NCBI GenBank assembly: GCA_023150455.1
Contig: JAKLKW010000083.1
Span: forward strand, 1-32,890
Source: Alphaproteobacteria bacterium
GTDB taxonomy: Bacteria > Pseudomonadota > Alphaproteobacteria > JAEULC01
Direction: 5' to 3'
DNA: 32,890 nucleotides
The notes beneath the pieces are model-generated. The model had not been told where the DNA came from, made no database searches, and saw only the letters and a list, made by a program, of their open reading frames with translations. Position numbers and translations under genes: made by a program. Positions 23,004 to 30,082 of this stretch are shown one piece after another; the stretch's first letter is position 1, and the number at the start of each line of letters is the position of its first letter.

Positions 23004-23060
23004 GACCCGGCTCCCGAAACGAGACCGACAGGCCGGCTTCGGCCGACCGGCAACAGGCGA

Positions 23061-23101
23061 ACCATAGGCACAGCCGATAGCGAATCCTTGACCTGGGTCA
23101 A
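23061..23101 (-). promoter_or_regulatory. FNR/FixK-like box and -10 for phoU
   Basis: TTGACCTGGGTCAA lies at 23088-23101. TATGGT on the minus strand at 23061-23066 puts the box centre about 40-41 bases before a start near 23054. It is back to back with the promoter of the universal stress protein gene. Confidence 0.55.
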
Positions 23102-23124
23102 GGGCCCGGGGATTCCGCCGGCCG

Positions 23125-23166
23125 TTGACATGCATCAAGGCGGACGGCCGGCGGCATGGCTACAAA
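23125..23166 (+). promoter_or_regulatory. FNR/FixK-like box and -10 for the universal stress protein
   Basis: TTGACATGCATCAA lies at 23125-23138, with TACAAA at 23161-23166. The box centre is about 41 bases before a predicted start near 23173. The ribosome binding site GGGAGG and GTG 23200 follow. Confidence 0.65.
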
Positions 23167-23199
23167 GGCGGCAGGTCTTGCAACGGGAGGGACGATACC

Positions 23200-23733
23200 G
23201 TGCCGCTTCGAATTCTTGTGCCGGTTGACGGGTCGGACCATGCCGCGAAGGCCGTCGACCTCGCGGCCGAAATGGCGAGGGCCGGCGGCGGCGAGCTGCA
23301 TCTCATCCACGCCGCGACGGAGCGGCCGCTGTCGCCGGACGAGCAGCGCCTGGCCGAAATCGAATACGTCGGCGAGCTGCAGGACGACGCGTCGATGCGG
23401 CAGATGATCGCCCAAGGCGGCGAGCCGGACCTGCTGGCGCCCAGGATCATCGCGAGGCTGCGCGCCAACGAGGCTGCGGTGCGCCGGGCGATCGGACAGC
23501 GCCTGCTCGACGAGGCGCGTGCGCGCGCCGAGGCGAACGGCGCCAAGGTCGGCGACGCCATCATCGAATCCGGCGACCCGGCCACGGTCATCATGGCGGC
23601 GGCGAAACGGCTCGGGGTCGATCATATCGTCATGGGCGCGCGCGGCCTGGGCAACCTCGGCGGCATCGTGCTCGGCAGCGTGTCGCAGAAGGTGATCCAT
23701 CTCGCCGGGTGCCCCTGCACCATCGTCAAGTAG
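23200..23733 (+). CDS. Universal stress protein (UspA family)
   Basis: A 177-residue single-domain UspA-like protein. It starts PLRILVPVDGSDHAAKAVDLA and ends with the ATP-binding signature MGARGLGNLGGIVLGSVSQKVI followed by CPCTIVK. A longer-than-usual insert near residues 45-95 separates strands two and three. GTG 23200 is preferred because GGGAGG lies nine bases upstream and the family begins here; the longer frame starts with TTG inside the FNR-like box. Universal stress proteins help survival under energy or oxygen limitation, which fits the promoter. The DUF1614 gene follows after about 50 bases and may share the transcript. Confidence 0.92.
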   Translation: MPLRILVPVDGSDHAAKAVDLAAEMARAGGGELHLIHAATERPLSPDEQRLAEIEYVGELQDDASMRQMIAQGGEPDLLAPRIIARLRANEAAVRRAIGQRLLDEARARAEANGAKVGDAIIESGDPATVIMAAAKRLGVDHIVMGARGLGNLGGIVLGSVSQKVIHLAGCPCTIVK

Positions 23734-23786
23734 GCGCCGCGCGCGCCCGGCCACCGATCCCGCGCCAAGGCACCGCGGCGGTGACC

Positions 23787-24449
23787 ATGCCGGCCCTGCT
23801 TGCCTTCCTCGTGCTGCTCTTGGCCCTTCCGCTGCTGTTCGCGGAATTGATGGCCGCGAGCCTCGCCAAGCTGCACTTGAGCCCCGCGGCCGCGCTGTCG
23901 CTCGCGGTCGCCATCATGGTCGGCGGGCTCGTCAACATCCCGGTGAAGCGGTATGCGACCGAGGACGAGATCGAGGTGCATCCGCTCGCGGTGTTCGGCC
24001 TGCGCGGACTCTTGCCCGCGCTCGGGCGCCGCCGCCGCGAAACCGTGCTCGCGATCAACCTCGGCGGATGCGTGCTGCCGGCGGCGCTGGCGGCCTACGA
24101 GCTTTTCCTTCTTGCCGCGTCCGACCGGCGCGCGCTGCTTGCGGCCATCGCCGGCTCGATCGTCGACATCGCTGTCTGCTATCGCCTGGCCAGGCTCGTG
24201 CCCGGCGTCGGCATCGCCCTGCCGGGGTTGGTCCCGCCGCTGGTCGCCGCCGTCGCGGCATTGCTGCTGGCGCCCGGCGCCGCCGCGCCGGTGGCCTTCG
24301 TCGCCGGTGTCGCGGGGCCGCTGATCGGCGCCGATCTGCTGCACCTGAAGGACATCCGGCGCAGCGCCGCGGGCGTCGTCAGCATCGGCGGCGCCGGCAC
24401 GTTCGACGGCATCGTGCTGTCCGGCATCGTGGCCGCCTATATCGCGTAG
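23787..24449 (+). CDS. DUF1614-like integral membrane protein
   Basis: A 220-residue polytopic membrane protein with about six hydrophobic helices. Recognisable features are GGLVNIPVKRY near residues 43-53, HPLAVFGLRGLLP, INLGGCVLPAALA and a C-terminal GGAGTFDGIVLSGIVAAYIA. These suggest the DUF1614 family, whose function is unknown. ATG 23787 starts right before the first helix; GTG 23781 two codons upstream is an alternative. It lies 53 bases after the universal stress protein gene and is likely co-expressed with it. A sugar, ion or sulfur-compound role would be guesswork. Confidence 0.75.
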   Translation: MPALLAFLVLLLALPLLFAELMAASLAKLHLSPAAALSLAVAIMVGGLVNIPVKRYATEDEIEVHPLAVFGLRGLLPALGRRRRETVLAINLGGCVLPAALAAYELFLLAASDRRALLAAIAGSIVDIAVCYRLARLVPGVGIALPGLVPPLVAAVAALLLAPGAAAPVAFVAGVAGPLIGADLLHLKDIRRSAAGVVSIGGAGTFDGIVLSGIVAAYIA

Positions 24450-24486
24450 AAGGCGGGATTCCGCCCGTTTCGAGCCAAACCCCGTC

Positions 24487-24527
24487 TTGAGCCAGATCAA
24501 GGCGCCCACCGCCCGGGCGGCTAGGCT
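24487..24527 (+). promoter_or_regulatory. FNR/FixK-like box and -10 for the HtrA gene
   Basis: TTGAGCCAGATCAA lies at 24487-24500 with TAGGCT at 24522-24527. The box centre is about 40-41 bases before a start near 24534. The box is the exact reverse complement of the one at 1423-1436. Confidence 0.6.
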
Positions 24528-24558
24528 GCCCTGATCGTTCGTCCTCGGACGGGGCATC

Positions 24559-26061
24559 ATGCGCTCGACCGTCACCGCGGCGCTCCCTCGGGTGCGCGTT
24601 TCGACAGGGCTCCGGCCGGCGCTTGCCGGCCTCGTGCTGCTGTTCGGCGCGCTGCCCGGTCATGCCGCGCCGCCGCCGGAAGGCTTCGCCGACGTCGTCG
24701 AGCGGGTAAAGCCGGCCGTGGTCAATATCGCGGTGGTGCAGAAGGCGGCGGGCCGGAGCGCGGGCCAGGGCCCGGGCATCGAGATCCCTCCGGAGCTGCG
24801 CGGCACGCCGCTGGAGGAGCTGCTCAAGCGCTTCCTGCAGCGCCCGGGCGAAAGCAACGACGACGGCGCGCGGTCCAGCCGCGTCGTCTCGGTCGGATCG
24901 GGCTTCATCATCGGCGCGTCGGGCCTGGTCGTCACCGCCAACCACGTGATCCAGGACGCAGAGCAGATCCTCGCGACCCTGGCCGACGGGCGCAAGCTCG
25001 GCGCCTCGGTGGTGGGGCGCGACAAGGAGACCGACGTGGCGCTTCTGCAGCTGGACGCGAAGGAGACGTTCCCGTTCGTCTCGTGGGGCGATTCCGCGAA
25101 GGTGCGGGTCGGCGACTGGGTGCTGGCGGTCGGCAACCCGTTCGGGCTCGGCGGCACCGTGACCGCGGGGATCCTGTCCGCGCGCGGGCGCGACATCCAG
25201 TCCGGTCGGTTCGACGACTTCCTGCAGATCGACGCCCCGATCAACCGGGGCAATTCCGGCGGCCCGCTGTTCGACCGCAACGGGCTCGTGATCGGCATCA
25301 ACACCGCGATCTACTCGCCGACCGGCGGCAGCGTCGGGATCGGCTTCGCCATCCCGTCCTCGGTCGCCCGGCCGATCGTGGCCGAGCTGCAGGCGCGCGG
25401 CCGCGTCGACCGCGCCTGGCTGGGCGTGAGCGCGCAGCCGGTCAGCAAGGCCATCGCCGACAGCCTTGGCTTGCCCGACGAGAAGGGCGCGATGGTCCTC
25501 GAGGTCGTCCCCGGCAGCCCGGCGATGGCGGCCGGGCTGCAGCAGGGCGACATCATACGCTCGCTCGACGGCCGGGACATCGTGGAATCGCGCGACCTGG
25601 CGCGCTCGGTGGTGGCCGCCGGCCCGGGCAAGCGCGTCAAGCTCCGGATCTGGCGCGACGGCAAGGAGATCGCGGCGACGGCGACGCTGGGCATGATGCC
25701 CAGCGACGAGGCGCCGGCCGCGGAAGCGGTCAAGCCCGAGCCCAAGCGGCCGCCGGCGCGCGCCGTGGTGCTCGGCCTCACGCTCGCGCCGATCAACCGC
25801 GATACCCGCGAGCTGTTCGACCTGCCCGAAGACGCCGCCGGGGTCGTCGTGGCCGCCGTCAAGGCCGGCAGCGCGGGCGACACGGCGGGCTTCGAGATCG
25901 GCGACCTCATCGTCAAGGCGGGGTCGCGGCCGGTGGCGACGCCGCAGGACGTCCTCGACGCCGTCGTGGCCGCCCGCAAGTCGGAACGCCGGACGGTGCT
26001 TTTCCTGATCGTGCGCCAGGGCCAGCAGCGCTTCGTCGGCGTGCCGGTGCCCAGGGGCTAG
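24559..26061 (+). CDS. HtrA/DegQ-family periplasmic serine protease
   Basis: A 500-residue Do-like protease. A signal peptide (about residues 1-34, hydrophobic core ALAGLVLLFGALPG, cleavage near GHAA) precedes a trypsin-like domain with catalytic H129 (TANHVI), D159 (ETDVALLQ) and S233 (GNSGGPL). Two PDZ domains follow, at about 285-380 (AWLGVSAQ...GLQQGDIIRSLDG) and 400-495 (VVVAAVKAGSAGDTAGFEIGDLIVKAG). It degrades or refolds damaged envelope proteins. GGACGGGG sits just before ATG 24559. An FNR-like promoter, rather than a sigma-E or CpxR type site, lies upstream, implying induction at low oxygen. Which of DegP, DegQ or DegS it equals cannot be told, but two PDZ domains exclude DegS. Confidence 0.94.
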   Translation: MRSTVTAALPRVRVSTGLRPALAGLVLLFGALPGHAAPPPEGFADVVERVKPAVVNIAVVQKAAGRSAGQGPGIEIPPELRGTPLEELLKRFLQRPGESNDDGARSSRVVSVGSGFIIGASGLVVTANHVIQDAEQILATLADGRKLGASVVGRDKETDVALLQLDAKETFPFVSWGDSAKVRVGDWVLAVGNPFGLGGTVTAGILSARGRDIQSGRFDDFLQIDAPINRGNSGGPLFDRNGLVIGINTAIYSPTGGSVGIGFAIPSSVARPIVAELQARGRVDRAWLGVSAQPVSKAIADSLGLPDEKGAMVLEVVPGSPAMAAGLQQGDIIRSLDGRDIVESRDLARSVVAAGPGKRVKLRIWRDGKEIAATATLGMMPSDEAPAAEAVKPEPKRPPARAVVLGLTLAPINRDTRELFDLPEDAAGVVVAAVKAGSAGDTAGFEIGDLIVKAGSRPVATPQDVLDAVVAARKSERRTVLFLIVRQGQQRFVGVPVPRG

Positions 26062-26069
26062 AAAAGCGA

Positions 26070-26096
26070 CGGCAGGCAACCGCGGCGCTCCTGCCG
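26070..26096 (+). terminator. Possible terminator hairpin after the protease gene
   Basis: A 7-bp inverted repeat, CGGCAGG (26070-26076) and CCTGCCG (26090-26096), lies just after the htrA-like stop. It lacks a T-run, so it may only slow transcription. Confidence 0.3.
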
Positions 26097-26143
26097 CATT
26101 CCAGCAAACGGCGGCGATCATGTCCGACCGGGAGACATCAGCG

Positions 26144-26395
26144 ATGACGGCACTCGAGAAGCAGAATGCACCCGCTAGCGCGAACGAGGTCCGCGCGATC
26201 ATCGGCCCCTGCGACGACGAGATCGTGGCGGGCGTGGTCGCGACCGGCGCGACGCGCGACGAGGTCCTGGAGGCCCTCGCCTGGCTCGCCTCGGACGACT
26301 ATCTGCACCGCAAGCTGCACCACAGCCTGAGCGGCCGCGCGGCCGACGTGTTCGACGTCCTCGAGGCCAGGTGGCCCGAGGAGAACCGGCGCTAG
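26144..26395 (+). CDS. Small conserved unknown protein
   Basis: An 83-residue acidic soluble protein. After a flexible start it has VRAIIGPCDDEIVAGVVATGATRDEVLEALAWL, then a region with DDYLHRKLHHSLSGRAADVFDVLEARW. It looks like a small helical alphaproteobacterial family without known function. ATG 26144 is preferred because GGGAGA lies about eight bases upstream; ATG 26120 in the same frame would add eight residues. It follows the protease gene by about 80 bases in the same direction. No motif reveals its role. Confidence 0.65.
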   Translation: MTALEKQNAPASANEVRAIIGPCDDEIVAGVVATGATRDEVLEALAWLASDDYLHRKLHHSLSGRAADVFDVLEARWPEENRR

Positions 26396-26536
26396 CGCAT
26401 CCGGGCGCCCGCCGCACCGCCGCGACCGTCCTGCGACCGGTGTCGCCCGCCCGGCCAAGGCTGGCCGCCGGCCTTCCATAGGCCGAAGAATTCGCTCGGG
26501 TCCGGCACCCGAAAGGGCGTATCTCTTGAAGGGCCC

Positions 26537-28189
26537 ATGACCGACTCGACGATCGCGGCGCTGCCCGCGAAGGCCTTTCGCTGGTTCGACGCCACGGTCC
26601 TCGACCTGGGGCGGCAGATGCGGTGGTCCTATCTGCCGCCGCTGATGGTCTACCTCGCCGCCGGCGTCTCGGGCCTGACCTCGATCGTCGGCACCTTCTT
26701 CATCAAGGAGCAGTTCGGCCTGTCGGCGGCCTTCCTCGCCGGCCTGGGGTTCTGGGCCGGCATCCCCTGGGCGCTCAAGATGCCGCTCGGGCATCTCGTC
26801 GACCTGATCTGGCGCTGGAAATCGATCCTGGTCTACCTGGGCGCCGCGCTCATCGCGCTCAGCATCGCCATCATGTACGGGCTGATCACCGACATGGACC
26901 GCATGGCGGGGCTGATGAGCGTCGAGGCCTGGTACGTCGCCAGCGTCCTGCTCGCGCCCGTCGGCTACGTGCTGCAGGACGTCGTCGCCGACGCGATGAC
27001 GGTCGAGGCCGTGCCCGCGCTCGACGAGCGCGGGCAGCCCTATCCGGAGCCGGCGGTCAAGGCCATGCACACGACGATGCAGACGCTTGGCCGGGTCGCC
27101 ATCATCTCCGGCCTCGTCCTGGTGGCCGTGCTCAACATCTGGATGTTCGCCGGGGTCGAGGCGATGTCCGCGGCCGAGAAGACCGCGACCTACGCACGGA
27201 TCTACCTGCTCGCTCTGGTCATCCCGGCGATCTCGGTCGTGGGCGTGCTGGCCGGCGGCATCGGCCTCGGCGTCCGGGCGGCGCGGCTGCGCCGCCTGGG
27301 ATTGGACGAGGCCCGCATCGCCGCGTTGCTGGCCGCGCCGCCGGAGGAGACCAGCCCCAACTGGTGGATCATCGGCGGCGGCCTCGCCTTCGCCGCCTTC
27401 ACGGTCGCAACTGGGCTTTCCGACGTGGCGCTGAACCACGAGATCGTCTTCGTCGGCTCCATGGCCATCGTGCTGTTCCTGATGCGCCAGCTGATCCTCG
27501 AGCTCGCGCCGGGCGTGCGCGGCGCGCTGGTGGGAACGGCGATCATCATCTTCATGTTCCGCGCCACCCCGCTGCCCGGGCCCGGGGCGACCTGGTGGGA
27601 GATCGACGTCCTCGGCTTCGATCAGCGGTTCCTGTCGGTGCTCACCCTCATCACCTCGTGCCTGGCGCTCGCCGGCATGATCGTCCTCAGGCCCTTCATG
27701 GCGAGGCGCTCGATCGCCGACGTCGTCATGATCCTCACCATCGCCTCGGGCATCCTGTCGCTGCCGAACATCGGCCTCTACTACGACCTGCACGAATGGA
27801 CCGCGCGGCACACCGGCGGCATCGTCGACGCGCGGTTCATCGCGATCCTTGACACCGCGCTCGAATCGCCCCTGGCGCAGATCTCGATGGTGCCGCTCTT
27901 GGCGTGGATCGCGAAGAACGCGCCGGCGCATCTGAAGGCCACGTTCTTCGCCGTGATGGCGTCGTTCACCAACCTCGCGCTCTCGGCCAGCAGCCTCAGC
28001 ACGAAGTATCTCAACCAGCTTTTCGTCGTGGAGCGCGAGGTGCGCGACCGCGCGACCGGCGCCGTCACCGTGCCGGCCGACTACGGCCAGCTCGGCTGGC
28101 TCCTGATCACCGTCGCCGCGATCACGGTGATCGCGCCGCTGGCCGCGATCGCGGCCGTGCAGGCGTCGCGGCTCAGGACGAGGCAGTAG
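26537..28189 (+). CDS. MFS transporter, BT1/folate-biopterin-like
   Basis: A 550-residue integral membrane protein with about 12-14 hydrophobic helices. Characteristic blocks are GLGFWAGIPWALKMPLGHLVD near residues 70-90, typical of the BT1 (folate/biopterin) branch of the major facilitator superfamily, then VGYVLQDVVADAMTVEAVP near 148-166 and AHLKATFFAVMASFTNLALS near 455-475. The substrate is unknown; bacterial members are mostly uncharacterised. The start at ATG 26537 precedes the first predicted helix by about 30 residues. The last 28 codons (28105-28189) recur at 29213-29297 and, more divergently, at 30005-30082, so the gene's 3' end seems to be an insertion hotspot. Confidence 0.85.
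   Translation: MTDSTIAALPAKAFRWFDATVLDLGRQMRWSYLPPLMVYLAAGVSGLTSIVGTFFIKEQFGLSAAFLAGLGFWAGIPWALKMPLGHLVDLIWRWKSILVYLGAALIALSIAIMYGLITDMDRMAGLMSVEAWYVASVLLAPVGYVLQDVVADAMTVEAVPALDERGQPYPEPAVKAMHTTMQTLGRVAIISGLVLVAVLNIWMFAGVEAMSAAEKTATYARIYLLALVIPAISVVGVLAGGIGLGVRAARLRRLGLDEARIAALLAAPPEETSPNWWIIGGGLAFAAFTVATGLSDVALNHEIVFVGSMAIVLFLMRQLILELAPGVRGALVGTAIIIFMFRATPLPGPGATWWEIDVLGFDQRFLSVLTLITSCLALAGMIVLRPFMARRSIADVVMILTIASGILSLPNIGLYYDLHEWTARHTGGIVDARFIAILDTALESPLAQISMVPLLAWIAKNAPAHLKATFFAVMASFTNLALSASSLSTKYLNQLFVVEREVRDRATGAVTVPADYGQLGWLLITVAAITVIAPLAAIAAVQASRLRTRQ
28105..28189 (+). repeat. Copy 1 of the transporter 3'-end repeat
   Basis: The last 85 bases of the transporter gene. Copy 2 at 29213-29297 matches it with six differences over the 85 bases, also ending at a stop codon. 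Sequences on either side of the copies are unrelated. Confidence 0.8.
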
Positions 28190-28261
28190 CCTTCCTTCGC
28201 CAAGGCTTCGGCGGGCATCCTGGTTCGTGTGGCGACGGACCGCACGGGACAGAGACAGTCA

Positions 28262-28765
28262 TCAAGGCAGCTGCCCGAGCCAATGGGCGATATCCGCAAT
28301 GGAGCGGAACAGCAGCGAGGGATCGTCCTTGGCGGCGATGAATCCGTTCGACCGCCAATACCGTTCCGCCTTTTCGTCGATGGCGCGGACGATCAGCGCC
28401 CGCCCCCCGATCGCATCGGCAGCGGCGACCGCCCGCGTCAGGGCGTGGCGCAGCAGCGCGCTGCCGATACCGCGCCCGGCATAGGCTTTGTCCACCGCGA
28501 ACTGCCCGAGCAGGATCGCCGGGATCGGGTCCGGATGCCGGCCGGTCCTCAGCGCGCGCGACAGAACCGGCGGCGCCACGGCCGTCGGCGCGAGACCGTA
28601 GAATGCGACGACGCGGTCGCCCTCGCACACGACGATGACCCGCGTGAAGCCTTTCGCCTGGTTGGCAAGGGCGTGGTTCTTGAGCCAGTCGTCGAGCGCC
28701 GGCTTCCCGCAGTCGAACGCCGAACAGTCGTGCCCGGCACGCAGCGGCTCGGGCGCACCGATCAT
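28262..28765 (-). CDS. TacT-like GNAT acetyltransferase toxin
   Basis: A 167-residue GNAT-fold protein of the type II toxin class that acetylates charged aminoacyl-tRNA and blocks translation. It starts IGAPEPLRAGHDCSAFDCGKPALDDWL, the usual N-terminus of TacT/AtaT-like toxins. The acetyl-CoA motif is VDKAYAGRGIGSALLRHAL, and the catalytic tyrosine is expected in AERYWRSNGF near the C-terminus. Its ATG (28765) overlaps the antitoxin stop as ATGA. The antitoxin gene precedes it, as is usual. The pair lies between the transporter gene and a displaced copy of that gene's 3' end, which suggests it arrived as cargo. Confidence 0.9.
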   Translation of the reverse strand: MIGAPEPLRAGHDCSAFDCGKPALDDWLKNHALANQAKGFTRVIVVCEGDRVVAFYGLAPTAVAPPVLSRALRTGRHPDPIPAILLGQFAVDKAYAGRGIGSALLRHALTRAVAAADAIGGRALIVRAIDEKAERYWRSNGFIAAKDDPSLLFRSIADIAHWLGQLP

Positions 28766-29073
28766 GCGGCCGGCGGGCGACCGGCCTTGGCTTCCCGCCA
28801 TGCAGGCCGGCGCTTCAGCCGCTCGGCAAGCTTGGCCGGCGGCTGCGCCGTCGGTACCTCGATCGCTGCGCGAAACTGGCGCCAAGCGTCGGGGGAGAGA
28901 CGCAACACGGTCTCGTTGAGGATGGCGGTCTGGGCTTCGTTCAGCGCCGCCCGGCGCATGAACTCGGTGCGCGACAGCCCCGAGAGCTCGGCACCGCGGT
29001 CGATGAGGCCGAGATCGTTGCGTTCCAGCCGCATCGAGATGGCGACATCCCGCCTTGCTTCCGTTCGGGCCAT
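28762..29073 (-). CDS. TacA-like DUF1778 ribbon-helix-helix antitoxin
   Basis: A 103-residue DUF1778 protein. The N-terminal ribbon-helix-helix part reads RRDVAISMRLERNDLGLIDRGAELSGLSRTEFMRRAAL, which should dimerise and bind the operator. The C-terminal part (LSPDAWRQFRAAIE and a proline/lysine-rich tail) should wrap and neutralise the GNAT toxin. ATG 29073 is chosen because the family starts MARTEARRD; the longer frame from 29112 crosses the operator. The tail is somewhat long and basic. The palindrome at 29089-29113 lies just upstream and is a natural autorepression site. Confidence 0.9.
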   Translation of the reverse strand: MARTEARRDVAISMRLERNDLGLIDRGAELSGLSRTEFMRRAALNEAQTAILNETVLRLSPDAWRQFRAAIEVPTAQPPAKLAERLKRRPAWREAKAGRPPAA

Positions 29074-29088
29074 GGTCCTGCATCCCGT

Positions 29089-29113
29089 AGTGTATTGCAA
29101 AGATATATACACT
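29089..29113 (-). promoter_or_regulatory. Palindromic operator/promoter of the toxin-antitoxin pair
   Basis: Inverted repeat AGTGTAT (29089-29095) and ATACACT (29107-29113), with an 11-base AT-rich spacer, 16-40 bases before the antitoxin ATG. It is the most AT-rich spot in the area. The arrangement suits binding by the ribbon-helix-helix antitoxin, overlapping the promoter. Confidence 0.6.
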
Positions 29114-29150
29114 GGCTGGCGGAAAGTTCCAGCCCGAAACAGCCGACGTC

Positions 29151-29297
29151 ATGGCGGCGACCCCGCCCGGCCGCAAGACGGATTGGCACAAGTGGCGCCC
29201 TGAGATGGCCCCGATCACCGTCGCCGCGCTCACGGTGCTCGCGCCGCTGGCCGCGATCGCGGCGGTGCAGGCGTCGCGGCTCAGGACGCTGCAGTAA
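29151..29297 (+). pseudogene. 48-aa frame ending in a transporter C-terminal helix
   Basis: From ATG 29151 the frame reads a polar start (GRKTDWHKW) and then ITVAALTVLAPLAAIAAVQ and SRLRTLQ, almost the exact C-terminal helix and tail of the neighbouring transporter. There is no ribosome binding site. It is most simply a remnant: the displaced 3' end of the transporter or of a lost paralogue. A genuine one-helix small protein cannot be excluded. Confidence 0.4.
29213..29297 (+). repeat. Copy 2 of the transporter 3'-end repeat
   Basis: Matches 28105-28189 with six differences over 85 bases and no gap. Upstream and downstream sequences do not match. It lies just beyond the toxin-antitoxin pair. 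Confidence 0.8.
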
Positions 29298-29408
29298 TCA
29301 TCAGGAAACGGCGGCTGTTAACCACCGGGCGCTTTCTTTCTTGCGAAAATGGTACTACGCTTTTCGCGGGGTAAGGCGGAGCGGGCGTCAAGCGAGCTTC
29401 GGGGCGAC

Positions 29409-29852
29409 ATGTGGGAAACTGCCGACGCCTTCAGCCCGTTTGTCTGGGCTGAAGCAATCAGGGCGGCCCTATCGGAAGTGTGGCCGCAATTGCTGATGAT
29501 AGCGGCGCTCCTGATCGCGCTGGATCTGGTCCTTACCGCGTTTTTCGCGCGTTGGCTCAAGCGACGCGCGCTTGGTGCAAACGATATCCTGCCGCTGAAT
29601 ACGCCGGCTTCCGACGATGTCTTCGAGTTGACGGATCGCGTCGACGAAAGCGGCGTGTTCGCGCGCATGGCCGACCAAATGGCAGCATGCCTCAGCGAAG
29701 CCCGCGGAGAGTGTTGCCCCGTCCTACCGCCCAGCATCAAGCTCGCGCCGCGGCCGATTCTCGTGTCGCCGACGTTCACGTGGGACGCCTCGGGCTGGCG
29801 GCTCGATGCCTTCTCTATGCAGACAAATCGTCCGACGCCCAGCGCTGCCTGA
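29409..29852 (+). CDS. Unknown protein with one transmembrane helix
   Basis: A protein of about 147 residues from ATG 29409, or 167 from ATG 29349. Neither start has a strong ribosome binding site; I prefer 29409 because GGGG lies just before it and the upstream 20 residues look arbitrary. It has a hydrophobic helix (LLMIAALLIALDLVLTAFFARWL, positively charged after it) at about residues 28-50, so the C-terminal part should be cytoplasmic. That part contains ARMADQMAACLSEARGECCPVLPPSIKLAPRPILVSPTF, with a CC pair. I recognise no family. It sits between copies 2 and 3 of the transporter-end repeat and has lower GC than the core genes, so it is likely accessory cargo. Confidence 0.5.
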   Translation: MWETADAFSPFVWAEAIRAALSEVWPQLLMIAALLIALDLVLTAFFARWLKRRALGANDILPLNTPASDDVFELTDRVDESGVFARMADQMAACLSEARGECCPVLPPSIKLAPRPILVSPTFTWDASGWRLDAFSMQTNRPTPSAA

Positions 29853-29898
29853 CTTCGCCTGACCGCCCGGTCATACCGGGCTCCAAGCCGACCCCGCA

Positions 29899-29915
29899 CC
29901 GGCTAAAAAAGCCGG
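29899..29915 (+). terminator. Possible hairpin after the one-helix protein gene
   Basis: A 6-bp stem, CCGGCT (29899-29904) and AGCCGG (29910-29915), with an A-rich loop, 47 bases after the stop codon. No T-run follows on the plus strand, so the terminator call is weak. Confidence 0.25.
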
Positions 29916-30004
29916 CTGCGGCATTTGCTCGCGCCATCGCTTTGCGCACTTCCACGGTCAAAGCGTAGCTGCCCGGATCGCTTCGATAGCGTCTTGGTTA
30001 CGCG

Positions 30005-30082
30005 CGCGCCGCGCTCACCGTCCTCTTGCCGCTGGCCACGATCGCGCTGGTGGAGGGGTCGAGGCTCAGGACGCGGCAGTAG
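30005..30082 (+). repeat. Copy 3 of the transporter 3'-end repeat (divergent)
   Basis: This segment encodes AALTVLLPLATIALVEGSRLRTRQ and a stop, clearly related to the end of the transporter. About a dozen bases differ from copy 2 over 75. It has no start and is older than copy 2. It overlaps the 3' end of the minus-strand IS21-remnant frame. Confidence 0.6.

Larger units (their letters stand above)
29114..29408. other. Accessory intergenic stretch with transporter 3'-end copy 2
   Basis: Between the operator and the next called gene. It holds a small plus-strand reading frame (29151-29297) whose second half is the repeated transporter end, then an unremarkable stretch of lower GC. No terminator or RNA gene is evident. 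Confidence 0.4.

Noticed and set aside
23125-23199. Upstream TTG start for the universal stress protein
   Set aside because: It is the first base of the FNR-like box and precedes the -10; GTG 23200 has a strong ribosome binding site.
24379-27931. Two roughly 600-aa minus-strand frames opposite the protease and transporter genes
   Set aside because: Rich in Arg, Asp, His and Gly with no recognisable fold; antisense shadows of htrA-like and transporter coding.
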